From: Plazaster borealis
Lineage: Eukaryota; Echinodermata; Asteroidea; Forcipulatida; Labidiasteridae
Direction of reading: 5' to 3'
Assembly: GCA_021014325.1 (NCBI GenBank)
Contig: CM037464.1
Span: 9,145,127 to 9,209,126 of the forward strand
DNA: 64,000 bases
Positions 47,866 through 59,760 of the stretch are shown in pieces. Made by a program: the position numbers and the translations under genes. Under the pieces are notes generated by a model, which was not told where the DNA came from, ran no database searches, and saw only the letters and a program-made list of their open reading frames with translations. The number at the start of each line of letters is the position of its first letter. Within the stretch, counting starts at the first letter, position 1.

Positions 47866-50800
47866 TAATCAATACTTATCCTCTTGATAGAATCAGATAA
47901 ATGTACATGCAGGTGCATCCTGAGGTAATGGAATCACTTTGCTGTCTTCGTCAATTTATCGTGACCGGGATGAGAGGAGACGTGACACGAGACAATGGAT
48001 CAGACAGCAAACTAAGGGGAAACACCTCAACCATCTTTGTCATATCATCCCCTGCATGCAATTTATTTGATTAAATATCGATGATATGATTAAATATATA
48101 AAATACCAATTTAGCTCTCCTTGTGCTACTTAGTCCTACAGGATATAGGGTACACATTACAGGTTTGTAGCCATTTCGAAATGCTCCGATAATTATCGTA
48201 AGACCTTATTAGATTATTCATGGTTGTATGGCCTCATTAAAGGTTCTGACTAAACGAAACTTAAAATACTAACGACGGAATTATAGCATTTATAATCGTG
48301 TTATATGTTCAGGTTCGTTAAGTTTGACAATTAATACTCCACTCGAACAAAGCCGATCATAACACTCATCAGTGAACTCGGTCTTTTTCCGTTGGATACA
48401 TAATTTACAGATGCATGATCGTATTAACATGCGTAAAATGCGTGTTTGCAGGCTGTATATTCACACACGTTATTTCGTAGGAACAACAATATTCCCTCGA
48501 AATGATTAAGCAGCTAATGAGCCCTTGATATGCCATTTAAATTCCAAGTATCTTTCCGAGATTACCGTAGCACCAATTTATTTATTTTGTTGTTTAGGTC
48601 GTTTTTTCCGATGATTAAACTAAAGCTTTATATGTAAAGAAAATCCTTTGTAAGTCTTGAGCTTTCGGATAAAGATAAGTTGCAATCTTGGCAACAAAAG
48701 TGCTGTAAATCATTCTGATGGGCGTTGGCATTAATTGTATTGCCTAATTAGGACAGCCAATGAAATACAACTCGATATAGCTGTAAGAAAATTCGGAAAA
48801 GATTGCTCAACAAAAATTAATTGAAAGGGCTCCTAATACCAGCTTAATTATTTACCACGAAATAATATTATTTTGTTACATCAAAATGTTATATCTTTAT
48901 CTCGATAAACTATTTCATTCCCTATATTTCCTTATCCCAAAACCTTGTTTCGGTAATATCGTGGGTCAAAAGACCCATAACATGCACTCAACAATTGTGT
49001 TCTCTTTTGACAAAATTCAGAACTATTCAGCGCACAAGTAATAACAACACCTGTACCATTAACATGATTGAACGATGCTTTGGTAATTTCCCATGGGTTC
49101 ACTTTTATACCTCTGTCAGCAAAATTCCGAAAATTGTAATTTCAACACTTGGTTTGATTTATTTCCTCCGAAGCCCGGGAATAAAAATGTATTATGTTTG
49201 TTTGAACGAAATACTAAATTGTTCACTATCCGTTCGAAAGGTTTAGTAATCTTTAGATTGTTGTTCAAGAAGCATTCAAGAGAAGTTTCAAGTCTGGGAT
49301 TTTCGTGTTTTTCTTTTCAGCGTGTCAGATGCGCTCTGTTGAGTGCTTTCCATGTTAAAACCTATCAGGACCTGGGGGGAGGCACAATGTACACCACTAT
49401 ATTTTTTCCTGTAACTTTTTAACGCTGCATCCGATCACCACCACATATTCTGATTGTTTTCTAATATTTACCTAGGGTCACAATTATAATAAAAAATGTG
49501 TTTTTATCGGAGGTCGGCTGTTACAATGGCAACAGTTTGTATGACCTTTCAAGAAAGTTTCCACTTATTTTGGGATTTTTTCCAACAAAATGGTAGTGAC
49601 GTGTCACGTGATGTGTTAAATGCATTTTCGGAATTCAAAATGGCTGCCATACGTCCCCGCAAGTCAAAAAGAAGAAGAAGGGGGGAGAAACCGGTCCTGA
49701 TAGGGTTAAATGCTATATTATTGTTGCGAACGATACTATTAACAGGCGGTTTATAACTGGCTTTGGAAGAGTAAATTTAATAATCTACTCTTTAAAAATC
49801 AACATAATCTTATTGGATTTCGGTAGAGTTCATTAAGTCCAACCATTTTGCTTTCCAAAGTAAATAAAAAGGAATTGTGCAACTGGCAACATTGATAAGA
49901 TTTGATGCACTGCGTTGATCTTTATCATAATAAGTGTTTGTAAGATAATTAATAATTTTGTAAGACTTATGAAAACAATCAAGATGAGCATTCAAAGTTC
50001 AAGTTTGTTTACGTAAACCTTCATGCTGATTGAAGAACCTTGACCTTTCTGTCTACACGAGGTGGATTTTTGATTAATTCATCTCAGAAGAAAGAATCAA
50101 TGCAATCAATATGGATGCGTTTGCGGATGCGGCTTTCTGCAGCAAAACCAGCTTGATTATGAGCGATAACAACTGTCCCTCGCCTCCAGTCACATGAATA
50201 ACCGACCAGCTGACCTAGTTTACCCAGTTAAACTGGACAGAACGATCGACATCCGTTCAATCCTGTTTATCAGTCACGTCCTGTTATTTTAAGTTGTTTC
50301 AAATTTGCTTTCACAACAAAGTTTTATCCGGGAAACATAACATGGTTCTTCACATTAAAAAGTAAAGGCGGAGAGAGAACAGTCAAATCGAATCTTTCAA
50401 CAAAAGCCACTGTGTTGCAGACGATGATGGATGTAACCTCATAAAAGCATTAACATAATTATTTCCATTATTAGAGCAATGGTCGTATAGCTATAATGGT
50501 CCGTCAATCTTACATTATCCTAATATTTATACAGGATTGGTCATTGTCGATGTGTTATTTGGAAGCTTATTCAAAAATTGCACCATTTTTAAGCGGCTGG
50601 AAAAAATCAATATAAATACTGTAATAATTTCGAGCACAATATGTTACTTGGCGAAATCTATGTGCTTTGTGCACTAAATTTGTAGCTGGTCCTGGGCTTC
50701 TGCATTGCATATCGATTAGTTGAGCGAATTTTTTTCTAAACGTTTATTAAATTGATCCCTAATCTGAAGTCAGTAGGGTGCATAAACTAAAAAGGCAGAT

Positions 50801-52500
50801 ACATTTTCTCTGAAATGCCACTTGACAAGTTAATATTGCCTTAATAATTGAATACCGTTCATAATGCATTTTATCTACCAGAGCGTGATCTTTCCCAATA
50901 GTTTGATATATTTAAGGGCCTCTTTAAAAATTACCTTATCTAGGCCTATAGTCAAACAGTGACTCCATTTTGTAATGAAGATTTAATGGCACTATTCTGT
51001 TCAATGTTTCCGCATGAAACGTGGCTTGTTTTCCCAAGAGTCCAGGCTTCGTCATCAGAGCATATATTATTTGAAGTAATTGCCAGGGTCTGTCTTCGTG
51101 ATGAGGGAAGCGAGCGAGAGACAGAGGAGGAGAGAGTGCCCGAGGCCAGCCCTTTTCAGGGACGTGTTATGTTCGCTTTTTCAGTGAGAGTGCTTTTCGA
51201 TCAATATGCTGGTTTTGTATCGGGCGCAATTTATGCAACTGACAAGGCACCAATGTTACACTCTCTCTCTAGCTATATCGAAGTAGCCAACATGTATACC
51301 AATCAAAACCGGATTGTTCAATGTTAACATTATCTAAACAGAACACGACTTGAAGTCATCGACGCCAATTTCATTATATTATTATGAATGTATGACTCAG
51401 TAATCGTTTTTTAGCAAACGGAACACTAGAACAATTCATATCAGTTTAAAAACAACTGACCTGTGTGACCTTATCCATTGTAAATTGTTGAAATTAACTT
51501 ACGGATATCTCATATTTTGCCTATTCCGAATACTGCCCAATCGAAAATGTCTCTGTACGATTAAACGTGCCCAATTGAAGATGCATAGGATCATGCGAAT
51601 AAAAGGTCACGAAACCTGCATGCAAGTAATTTATTGCTATTATTATATTATACGTATTCCGAAAGACCTTCCAAATAAAAAAAATGCATAGAAAAGTGCG
51701 AATTCGTTATGAATTATTCATAAAAATGCACAATGTAAATTGCAGGAGTCTTACATAGGCTCAACAAAACAAATCTTCAAAAATAATGCCCAATTGAAAA
51801 TGCATTGGATTGTTCAAATTCACTCATGAACCATAATTTAAAGCAGCCTTTCAGCTGATGCGTTTTGTATCCTTAAATATAAACAATAAAGTCTTGCATA
51901 TATTTAAACGAAAGTAAATATGTGTTACTGAACACTGCCAAACTCAAAATTCACAGGGGCTACACGCCACGACTGCAGTCAAACCATTCCAATCACACAG
52001 CTCAAACTAATCCTCACAATCACGATTATGAACTCCGGAGGGACACCGGTTTTCGATTCCACGATCAGCATTTTGTGGCATTTGTCTGTTATTTATAAGT
52101 TATCAACCGAGTCCGATTGACTGAATAAGTAACAATAAAGACGTCTCGAAATCTGAAAGACTGTGACCTGTGTTTTGTTTTTCGGGTGTATATTGTTTTT
52201 ATAGTTCTGTAATATCCACAGCAAGATTAGTTTTGTAATCAATCAAACACAATTCCAAAACAAAAACGAAAATGTTTGCATTTTAACAAAACAAAAGTCA
52301 GCTCTTAAACACAAATGAGGGGTAAACTTTTCCCTAGAGTGTTTGCAAATACATAACTAATTTATTTACATATTTATTAATATTTTTATTTATTTGTATA
52401 TGTATTTTTTTAATAGGCCTATAGTTAAAAAAAAAATTGTATTTATTTGTTTGTATATTTATTTTTGGGTGGGTAGCAAGTCCTCCGGTTTCGCTCCTCG
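47866..52500. other. No gene recognised
   Basis: A long unique-looking stretch. The longest open frame (50959-51327, 122 residues) has no motif I know and contains a purine-rich GAGAGACAGAGGAGGAGAGA tract. The 49093-49422 and 49496-49756 frames are likewise unassigned. Confidence 0.45.
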
Positions 52501-52706
52501 AATAATTACGCCAATGACCATGATTTCAATGAATACGCCAATGACCATGATTTCAATAATTACACCACTGTCCATGATTTCAATAATTACGCCAATGTCC
52601 ATGTTTTCAATTGACCATGATCTCAATAATTACGCCACTGACCATGATTTCAATACGCCAATGACCATGATCTCAATAATTACGCCACTGTTCATGATTT
52701 CATTAA
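52501..52706. repeat. Minisatellite, units of about 30 bp
   Basis: About seven imperfect units of CCATGATTTCAATAATTACG then CCAATGA, some with internal deletions. The open frame across it (MTMISIITP repeats) is repeat-derived. Confidence 0.88.
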
Positions 52707-54410
52707 TACAAAAGATCTTGGGAACTCCACCTAATTAATGTGTTATATTCCTGTCTACCTATACATGAATATCACGTGACATGGCAATGTTTGAAAGTTT
52801 GTCTTCATAAGCGAAAGTAGTTAACGCCCCTAAATGACGCTCCTCGTGAATATTTCTAATCAGATGCTGTCGTCAAAGGTTCGGTATCGGCATGTGGCAT
52901 CACATCTCTTTAGTGCATTCAATTTTTGTTTCTAGCTAAATCCAATCAATAAAGAACATCCTTTAAAAGTGTTGATACGAGATGTAAGAAACGGTAAAAG
53001 TTTAAAAGCTTTTACCGTTAGCTATATTGGCTCAAAGCGTCACTGCTTTCCTCTAGAAAACAAAACTATGTTTATCTCACCTGAGGTAAAATGTATCCAT
53101 TCAATGTCAAAAATAGTTAGAGTACCCGCCCCGCATCATTAGTTGTTCAATTTTGATTTCTAAACGTCACCCTCAACTACTCGTTCATTAAAAACAAAAA
53201 CTGACAAAAACGAGATTGGTACTGCGCCTTCCCCATTCATTGATCTGCCCCCAGCCTCGAGCAAAAAAGGAAACATCAAATCAAGATGGACAAGTCATAT
53301 TTATTTGACAGCTTAAATATACGGTAAGCTGTTCAAGACAGTCTCCATCCAGTCAACAAAATAATAAACGAATCATTTATTAATAATTGATAAGTTTAAA
53401 TAAAAAGCCTGGAAGGGAGAGCAGTCTGGCCCACTTTTGGTTTAGGAGAATCAGTGAAGAATCTTACGGAGGAAGGCGATGAGTTGACGCATTGATTGCC
53501 TCTGGAATAACTCATTCAATGTAGCCTACCCTCGCAATTTCATATTCCGTGGACTAGAAGAATAATATGTAGGCTAATAGCTCAGACTTGGAGAGCTGAA
53601 ACCTTTGTCCCTAGCAACAGCTGTGCAGCTGAATGCTGTTTAATTTTATTGGATGTTATTCCATAGAGGTTTCCCGCCTATAATAATAATAAGTTATATT
53701 CATCGCACCGCTTCAAAATTTAGTGACTTGTGGGACCATTCATCGACAGATGATTGTTCTGCTTTATAATTAATTCCCATCCTCCAACAAGTCAACGACG
53801 CTACATCCATATTGCGAAATACACACACGGGCATTATGTATCATTACAATATTTCCGTAAAGCATCGCAACCTATATTTTTTCGTTTGATATTTAACCAC
53901 GATGTTCAGCATTATTGCTTACCATGGAGTTGTGAAAATAATGTTTATTTCCCTCGGGTTTGTTTGTTTGATTTTGGGTTTTTTGCTGAGATAGACTGTT
54001 CAAGTATGGAATTTGAAACTGAACATCAAGCAAACAGTCACGTAATTATTTTTGATATTTATTAAGTCAATGACCAAAATAAGTAACATTGACTGATATA
54101 TGCATAATAATGTGTGAATCAATCCCAGAGCAATGTAGCGTCAGAAATCAGAAACAATGTAGCGTCAGAAACACATTTTTCAGACATCTTAAAGGTATCA
54201 TGATACATTAACTAACAGCTGACATTTTTGAAATCGATTTAAAAACAAACTGAGAAACTGACATGAGAAATAAACTTATCAGCACATTTTTTAGTTTACA
54301 CAAAACAGAATTTTTTTTAATGAAGAATGATTTCATTCAAATCACCAATTAGTGGTAGCGCTTAAGGTGAAAAATACCCTCACACCAACATATGTTTTAT
54401 CAGGGATCTT
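52707..54410. other. No gene recognised
   Basis: A hairpin AACGGTAAAAGTTT / AAAGCTTTTACCGTTA lies near 52991-53021. A 103-residue open frame at 53754-54065 has no recognised motif. Confidence 0.45.
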
Positions 54411-54690
54411 GTAATGGTATAAAGGTATATTAGTATTGGTATCAGGTATCAAGGTATATTAGTATTGGTATCAGGTATCAATGTATATTAGTGTTGGTAT
54501 CAGGTATACATGTATCAGGTATAGTATTGTATCAAGGTATATTAATAGTATTTGTAACAAGGTATAGTATTGGTATCTGGTATCAAGGTATGTAAGTATT
54601 AGTATCAGGTATCAAGGTATATTAATAGAATTGGTAACAAGGTATAGTATTGGTATCAGTATCAAGGTATATAAGTGTTGGTCAAGGTGC
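54411..54690. repeat. Minisatellite of GGTATCAAGGTATATTAGTA motifs
   Basis: Imperfect tandem repeats of about 20-33 bp built from GGTATC, AAGGTATA and TTAGTATT. Confidence 0.9.
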
Positions 54691-54764
54691 ATATTAGTAT
54701 TGCTATCGAGGTTTTCAATCTTGGTATCAAGTTTGTTACCAGCAATCTTTTAAATTGTGGAAGT

Positions 54765-54850
54765 GTCGTGGCCGAGCGGTTAAGAGCACCGAATTCAAAC
54801 GCTGGTGTTTCTGATCAGCAGAGTGTGGGTTCGAATCCCCAGCCCGTGAC
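54765..54850 (+). promoter_or_regulatory. Internal pol III promoter (A and B boxes) of the SINE
   Basis: Type 2 pol III promoter: A box at 54769-54779 and B box at 54829-54839, both matching consensus. Confidence 0.8.
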
Positions 54851-55182
54851 ATTTGTGTCCTTAAGCAAGACACTTAACCATTGCTTCGTCCTTCGGATGG
54901 GACGTAAAGCCGTTGGTCCCATGTGTTGTGTAACGCATGTAAAAGAACCCAGTGCACTTATCGAAAAGAGAAGGGGTTCGCCCCGGTGTTCCTGGTTGTG
55001 GCTGCTGATTGCGCCGTAGCACCTTGTAAAAAACATTATAAGGTGCTACATAATTGGGTCTCATAATTCATAACTTCAATAACCCACCTTTCTGTTTAAA
55101 AAGTATATACTAAGCGCCTTGAGTACCTTGTTTGGTAGATATGTGCGCTATATAAGACTTCGATATTATTATTATTATTAAT
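54765..55182 (+). repeat. tRNA-Leu-derived SINE
   Basis: The 5' tRNA-like head (54765-54850) has an A box TGGCCGAGCGG, a B box GGTTCGAATCC and pairing acceptor arms (GTCGTGG / CCGTGAC with G-T pairs). A conserved body follows (CTTCGGATGGGACGTAAAGC, then GAGAAGGGGTTCGCCCCGG). The 3' part resembles a LINE-type tail (GCGCTATATAAG) and ends in (ATT)n. Both pol III promoter boxes are intact, so transcription is possible. The leucine assignment rests on the GGCCGAGCGGTTAAG D-arm form. Confidence 0.88.
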
Positions 55183-55241
55183 ATAAAAAATCTGTCATAG
55201 TTTTATTCTTGAAAAAAGTGTTTGGTTTGTTTCTTTCTTAA

Positions 55242-55625
55242 AGGGTCTGTATACATTTGGTAATGACTCTGCAAATTAATGGCAATACAAACTTACTTGG
55301 TAAGAAGTACAGCATCTTGGATAGTATAATGCATTTTGAGAAATTTTTCACTTCGAAGTACTGCGGGTATGGACAAATATATCACTTGTTATCCCCGAAA
55401 AAATTGAATCTGAGAAGCGTTACTGCAGTAACGTTTCTCAGATAGTGTATTCCAATTACAGAATATTCTTACTGCGTGGACATTACCGCTTCAGATTTTC
55501 GGCAAAATCTCAAAAACGCTATCCTTTTGAAATGAAATGTTCACAGGTTAGTTTTTATGGTATATGTACAACTATAATGATCGAAACAAACAGTTGGTTC
55601 CAATTACCAAACGTATACAATCCCT
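55242..55625 (+). mobile_element. TTAA-flanked MITE (family C), copy 3
   Basis: 384 bp between TTAA at 55238-55241 and 55626-55629; ends AGGGTCTGTATACATTTGG and inverted AGGGATTGTATACGTTTGG. The interior matches 10781-11129 (TTGGTAAGAAGTACAGCA, ATTTTCGGCAAAATCTCAAA). Confidence 0.9.
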
Positions 55626-55680
55626 TTAAGGCATAAGGCAGTTCCAGTCCTACTTTTAGCAGCAGGTACCGCAACGATTT

Positions 55681-55870
55681 TAATAGATGTTAAATTTGTC
55701 ATACGCCTTCGAATTCATAAAGTCAATCAACTCCATTGCCAAGTTAGTCTTCGTGCTCTTGCAGTCCTTTAGCACATCCTTGCCGATTATAAGTTGCTCT
55801 TTCGTATACTACCGCTTTCACAACCGTTCCATTCCTGCTGGTCTTCCATAATTGGCAATAGACGTTCCCA
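55681..55870 (-). pseudogene. LINE reverse-transcriptase fragment (motif A region)
   Basis: The minus strand reads KDVLKDCKSTKTNLAMELID, then FMNSKAYD. The spacing LxxDxxKAYD and the preceding DCK.TNLAM wording are typical of the finger/palm region of a non-LTR RT family. Only about 60 residues remain, with several frame breaks upstream. It abuts the inverted repeat at 56004. Confidence 0.55.
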
Positions 55871-56003
55871 GCAGTCATAGGCCTACTGGTCAGCAGCGCA
55901 TCATTTGTAAATATGTATTAATAACTTGCATCTGTCTTGATCATTACCCATCTTTCCTCAGCCATCTACCCTGTGCTAGACAGTCGTACAGTCGTACAAC
56001 TGC

Positions 56004-56966
56004 AAACTTAGCCCACCTTGTTGAGCTGTAATGGCTCTCTTTTAACATCGGTCTTATAACACTCACCATTACAGCCCACCATCCATACATGTCTTAAACG
56101 CGTAGTTTTAAAGTACGAGCAAGTCGTACCTGTTTGATCGAAAATTTCTCCCACTTATAAACATCACATACTACTCCAACCTCCCTCACTTTGTTCCTTA
56201 CATCCTTACAATTTTTGTGACATATTCCAGGGCTCACCAAATGATGCCTTGGTCCAGATGTGATGATTTGAAAATGGCCAAAAAAAATTGTGTACAAAAA
56301 TTACATTGAGGTTCGTCCCGCAACGGGGCCGCCATCTTACTTATGATTCACTGCCTGCTGATCGTGAGAAGTCAGGGCACCCGGCTGATCTGTCCGTGCT
56401 TGTGTGTATGGCGTATCATGAATATGCATCAGATGACGTCACGGGAAGCTGTAGTACTTCGGAGCTCGATGTATGCGCGCGTGCACGGCAATTCATGAAT
56501 ATGCATAAGGTGACGTCGCGCGGCGATTGCTGCTTAAAAACTACAATGCTGTTGTGCGTTCCTCGCTCGTGCATATTCATGATCAGCCGGGCGCCCTGAC
56601 TTTCTCACGATCAACAGGCAGTGAAGCAGAAGTTAAATGGCGGCCCCGTTCGAGACGAACTTCAATGTAATTTTTGTACACATTTTTTTTGGCCATTTTC
56701 AAATCATCACATCTGGACAAAGGCATCATTTGGTGAGCCCTGGAATATGTCACAAAAATTGTAAGGATGTAAGAAACAAGGTGAGGTAGGTTGGAGTAGT
56801 ATGTGATGTTTATAAGTGGGAGAAATTTTCGATCAAACAGGTACGACTTGCTCGTACTTTAAAACTACGCGTTTAAGACATGTATGGATGGTGGGCTGTA
56901 ATGGTGAGTGTTATAAGACCGATGTTAAAAGAGAGCCATTACAACTCAACAAGGTGGGCTACTGCA
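56004..56966. repeat. Large near-perfect inverted repeat (foldback), centre about 56485
   Basis: Arms 56004-56405 and about 56575-56966 are inverted copies with few differences. Landmarks include AAGGTGGGCT / AGCCCACCTT, TTTAAAACTACGCGTTTAAG and CAAATCATCACATCTGG, and then TCACTGCCTG...GATCGTGAGAA. The 170-bp centre holds repeated CATGAATATGCA motifs and TGACGTC sites. No frame codes for a known protein. A transcript of it would form a long hairpin. Confidence 0.9.
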
Positions 56967-57559
56967 AACTATACGTAAGTTTGTCAACCAACACAATCAT
57001 TATGCACTTTGTCTGGTCTCGGGCTGTCTATAGCTCAGCACTTTCCTTAACTATCTCTTTAACTTTCCTGCCCACGTCAGTATAGACCGTATTGAATAAC
57101 CCCTTTGTTGCTATGAAAGTCGCCATCTTGTAGGGCAAAGCGTATGCGCGTCTAAACGTACACCAATGAAGCACGCAGCACGCAGCAATCCCGGTTTGAT
57201 TTCTACGGCACATGCACGCACACCCAAACGCACAGGCTCACAGACGCCATGTTGTAGGGCAGAGATTTGAATGGTGACGTCATATTCAATACGGTCTATT
57301 GGTTCTTTCTTGCTGTTGTACGTCCTTCAATTCATCCTTCACATCCATTAACCACTGCTTGTCTGTTATGCTGAAAAGGCTGATCCCAAATAGTAGGCTC
57401 ACTGGAAGTTCTTGCCTCCGCTGCTTGCAAGTTGTCAAAACAACTGGCGCCGATTGGTGTTAAACCATGTTTTGACGAAACTGCCTAACCCTGATGTCAT
57501 ATACCTCTACACCTTTGCAGCGTTAGCCTTAGCCGTTCATGAAGAAACTTACCGAATGA
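56967..57559. other. No gene recognised
   Basis: 57061-57300 has GACCGTATTGAATAACCCC facing ATATTCAATACGGTC (57082-57100 and 57282-57296), so a small palindromic element of about 215 bp may lie at 57082-57296. Confidence 0.5.
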
Positions 57560-58010
57560 AAGGCCTGTTGTCTAGACAACGTCCCATCAGAAGTTTGGAA
57601 AACAGGGGAATTTCAACGAAGAGCTGTGCAACGGCGTCTATACAACCAAGAACCATTCGACAAATTGATAGAAAGGCGAAATATAGGAGTAAAACCAACA
57701 ATCGAGGCATAACAATACCGGTGTGGTGGATAATATCGGCCTAAAAACGTTTGTGAAATCCAACACGTCGTTAGATGGAACCAGTTCTTCGCAGCAATCA
57801 AAACGGTTCCAAAACCAGGTAATTTTTCGCGGTCAGGCGCACCGTTGAAATGGTCAAGGCGAAGAACTTTCAGGCCTTTTTTGTTGACTTGTCTAAAGCC
57901 TTTGACTCCATATCAAGTGGAAAAATGGAAGAGAGTACAGGGCAAAACACTACTTGTTCATAATCTGCTTAGATTACGTTCTGCGACCAGCATTTGAGTG
58001 GTTCATTTTG
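57560..58010 (+). pseudogene. LINE fragment: endonuclease-RT linker and RT motif A
   Basis: Frames read NVPSEVWKTG (57578-57607), the conserved D.iP.E.wK linker of LINEs, and then KNFQAFFVDLSKAFDSI (57863-57913), RT motif A with its aspartate. Many frame breaks lie between. A clearly decayed copy. Confidence 0.6.
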
Positions 58011-59040
58011 GGGGACGTGTCTAAAAAATAAATGGACGGCTTCTTTGGAGAGGTATAGCCAATATCTGCTCATGTGATGGAATTCAACGGCAAAGCAAAG
58101 TCTTTACAGTTTGCCTCTTCGATTTTCAGAGTTTCAAGATTAACGCACTATATAGAGTAGCTGTTTCAAAGATTATACGACACACCCTCTCTTGAACACC
58201 TTCCGATTTGTTCAAACGCTCTTTTTTGAAATTTCCATTATACAACGGAACACAGTAAAACCGGAATAACATATCCCTTTATAAAAAAACAAGTCATTCA
58301 AACAACACAACATATAACTTTATGTTATATTGTTGATTATCTTATTGACATGTGCATCCACCTTTAAACTGTCTCAAATAGTCACACCCAACGCTTTAAC
58401 AAACTACACATTTTGTAATTGCGTGTCATTAATTTTGGGTTGTTAAAGTTTCTGGCAAAAAAAACACTGACATGCTGCAACATTTGGTTGCATTTTATTT
58501 CTTATTATTAAGGGGAGTCCAGTTTTGTAAGTGACCAAGGACTAATTAAACAGAATTGCGACTTTACAGTAAGGGATATTGTTGTCTCACGAGCATCAAT
58601 GATCATAATAAGAAACAATACTGGGCCTCATTTTGTTCCTTTGGACCCCAGTGTGAATTTCCTCACGGGAGGAAAATTGTCCCACTTACTTCATCCGCTG
58701 CTTACAACACTCAAGGGAACCAACCCATTTTGATATAATACATGGCCGGACTTATAATTTAATCAATTTTTGAATCAAAATATTTTGATCGATAATCTGC
58801 AAATGAATCGACTGATCGCAATTCCATAGTGAGGCGCAAGAGAAAAACGTTACGCCGTCCGAGGGTCCCTAAAATTTGTTCTTGGGTGATTTTGACCTTG
58901 TTTAGTTACTTTATTACCCAATTTAATTATTCGTTTGACATGTTTTGCTTATTCTAGTCTTGTTGAGTGCACTTAATCGTTGCTGTCTTAGCTACTTTTT
59001 CTAAATTTGTTTTGTTTAAGATTTTGATTTTGATTTTATA
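58011..59040. other. No gene recognised
   Basis: May contain further decayed LINE sequence between the fragments at 57.6 and 59.5 kb, but nothing specific can be read. Confidence 0.4.
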
Positions 59041-59242
59041 TAACACAGTAGCACGGCGATATAACACAATAAAGTACGGCGATATAACACAATAAAGTAC
59101 GGCGTTAAAACGCAATAGTACGGCGATATAACGCAATAGTACGGCGTTAAAACGCAATAGTACGGCGATATAACGCAATAGTACGGCGATATAACGCAAT
59201 AGTACGGCGATATAACGCAATAGTACGGCGATATAACGCCGT
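59041..59242. repeat. 21-bp tandem array, about nine copies
   Basis: Units AGTACGGCGATATAACGCAAT, with alternating TTAAAACGC variants, form an array whose minus strand reads as RYIAVLL repeats. The last unit ends GATATAACGCCGTAAAA. Confidence 0.92.
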
Positions 59243-59519
59243 AAAAAAAACATGGGGGTTCTCTAAAAATTGGCGAGTATGAGCCACCGTAGCAGACACC
59301 CACGATAAACCTGAATTCAAAATCTAAAAGCTGGCGCTATGATGCAGTTGCAATATTACAGACGCTGATTATGTCGACAAATAACTCGTGCTCGCGTCAG
59401 ACAGTATACCTCAGCTGATGCAACTGCACTGCCGCACTATACATCGAAGACGCGGCACACGAACTCGAACTCGGTTGTTTGTCAACGCTCCAAAAAACAA
59501 TTACCGTACATCAGCCAGG

Positions 59520-59760
59520 ACGAAGAAGGTACCAAATTATTAAACGGAAGCAACATCAAAGCCGTCGAGGAGATCACGTAGCTTGGTAATAACATTGCTT
59601 CCACCAAAGAGATGTTCAAATCCATTTGGGAATGGCCTGGGAGCAATGATTGACCTAGACAAGATATGACTGTTCACTCCTCCTGCAAACCTGAAAAGCA
59701 ACTTCTTCCGTGCCGCTGTAGAGTTGCACTCGTATCTGCATGACGACCAGGGGCCCAATA
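59520..59760 (+). pseudogene. LINE reverse-transcriptase C-terminal fragment, decayed
   Basis: Plus frames read GSNIKAVEEIT, LGNNIASTKE, GAMIDLDKI and NLKSNFFRAAVE in order, matching the YLGS.I.STE ... LDKIW ... K..FF.A.VE region of RTE-type and related LINEs. Stops and a frameshift are present. It may belong to the same element as 57560-58010. Confidence 0.55.

Noticed and set aside
50959..51327. 122-residue open frame
   Set aside because: No motif, splice context or repeat relation that would support a gene; chance length is possible in 64 kb.
54765..54850. Stand-alone tRNA-Leu gene
   Set aside because: It is the head of a SINE with body and (ATT)n tail.
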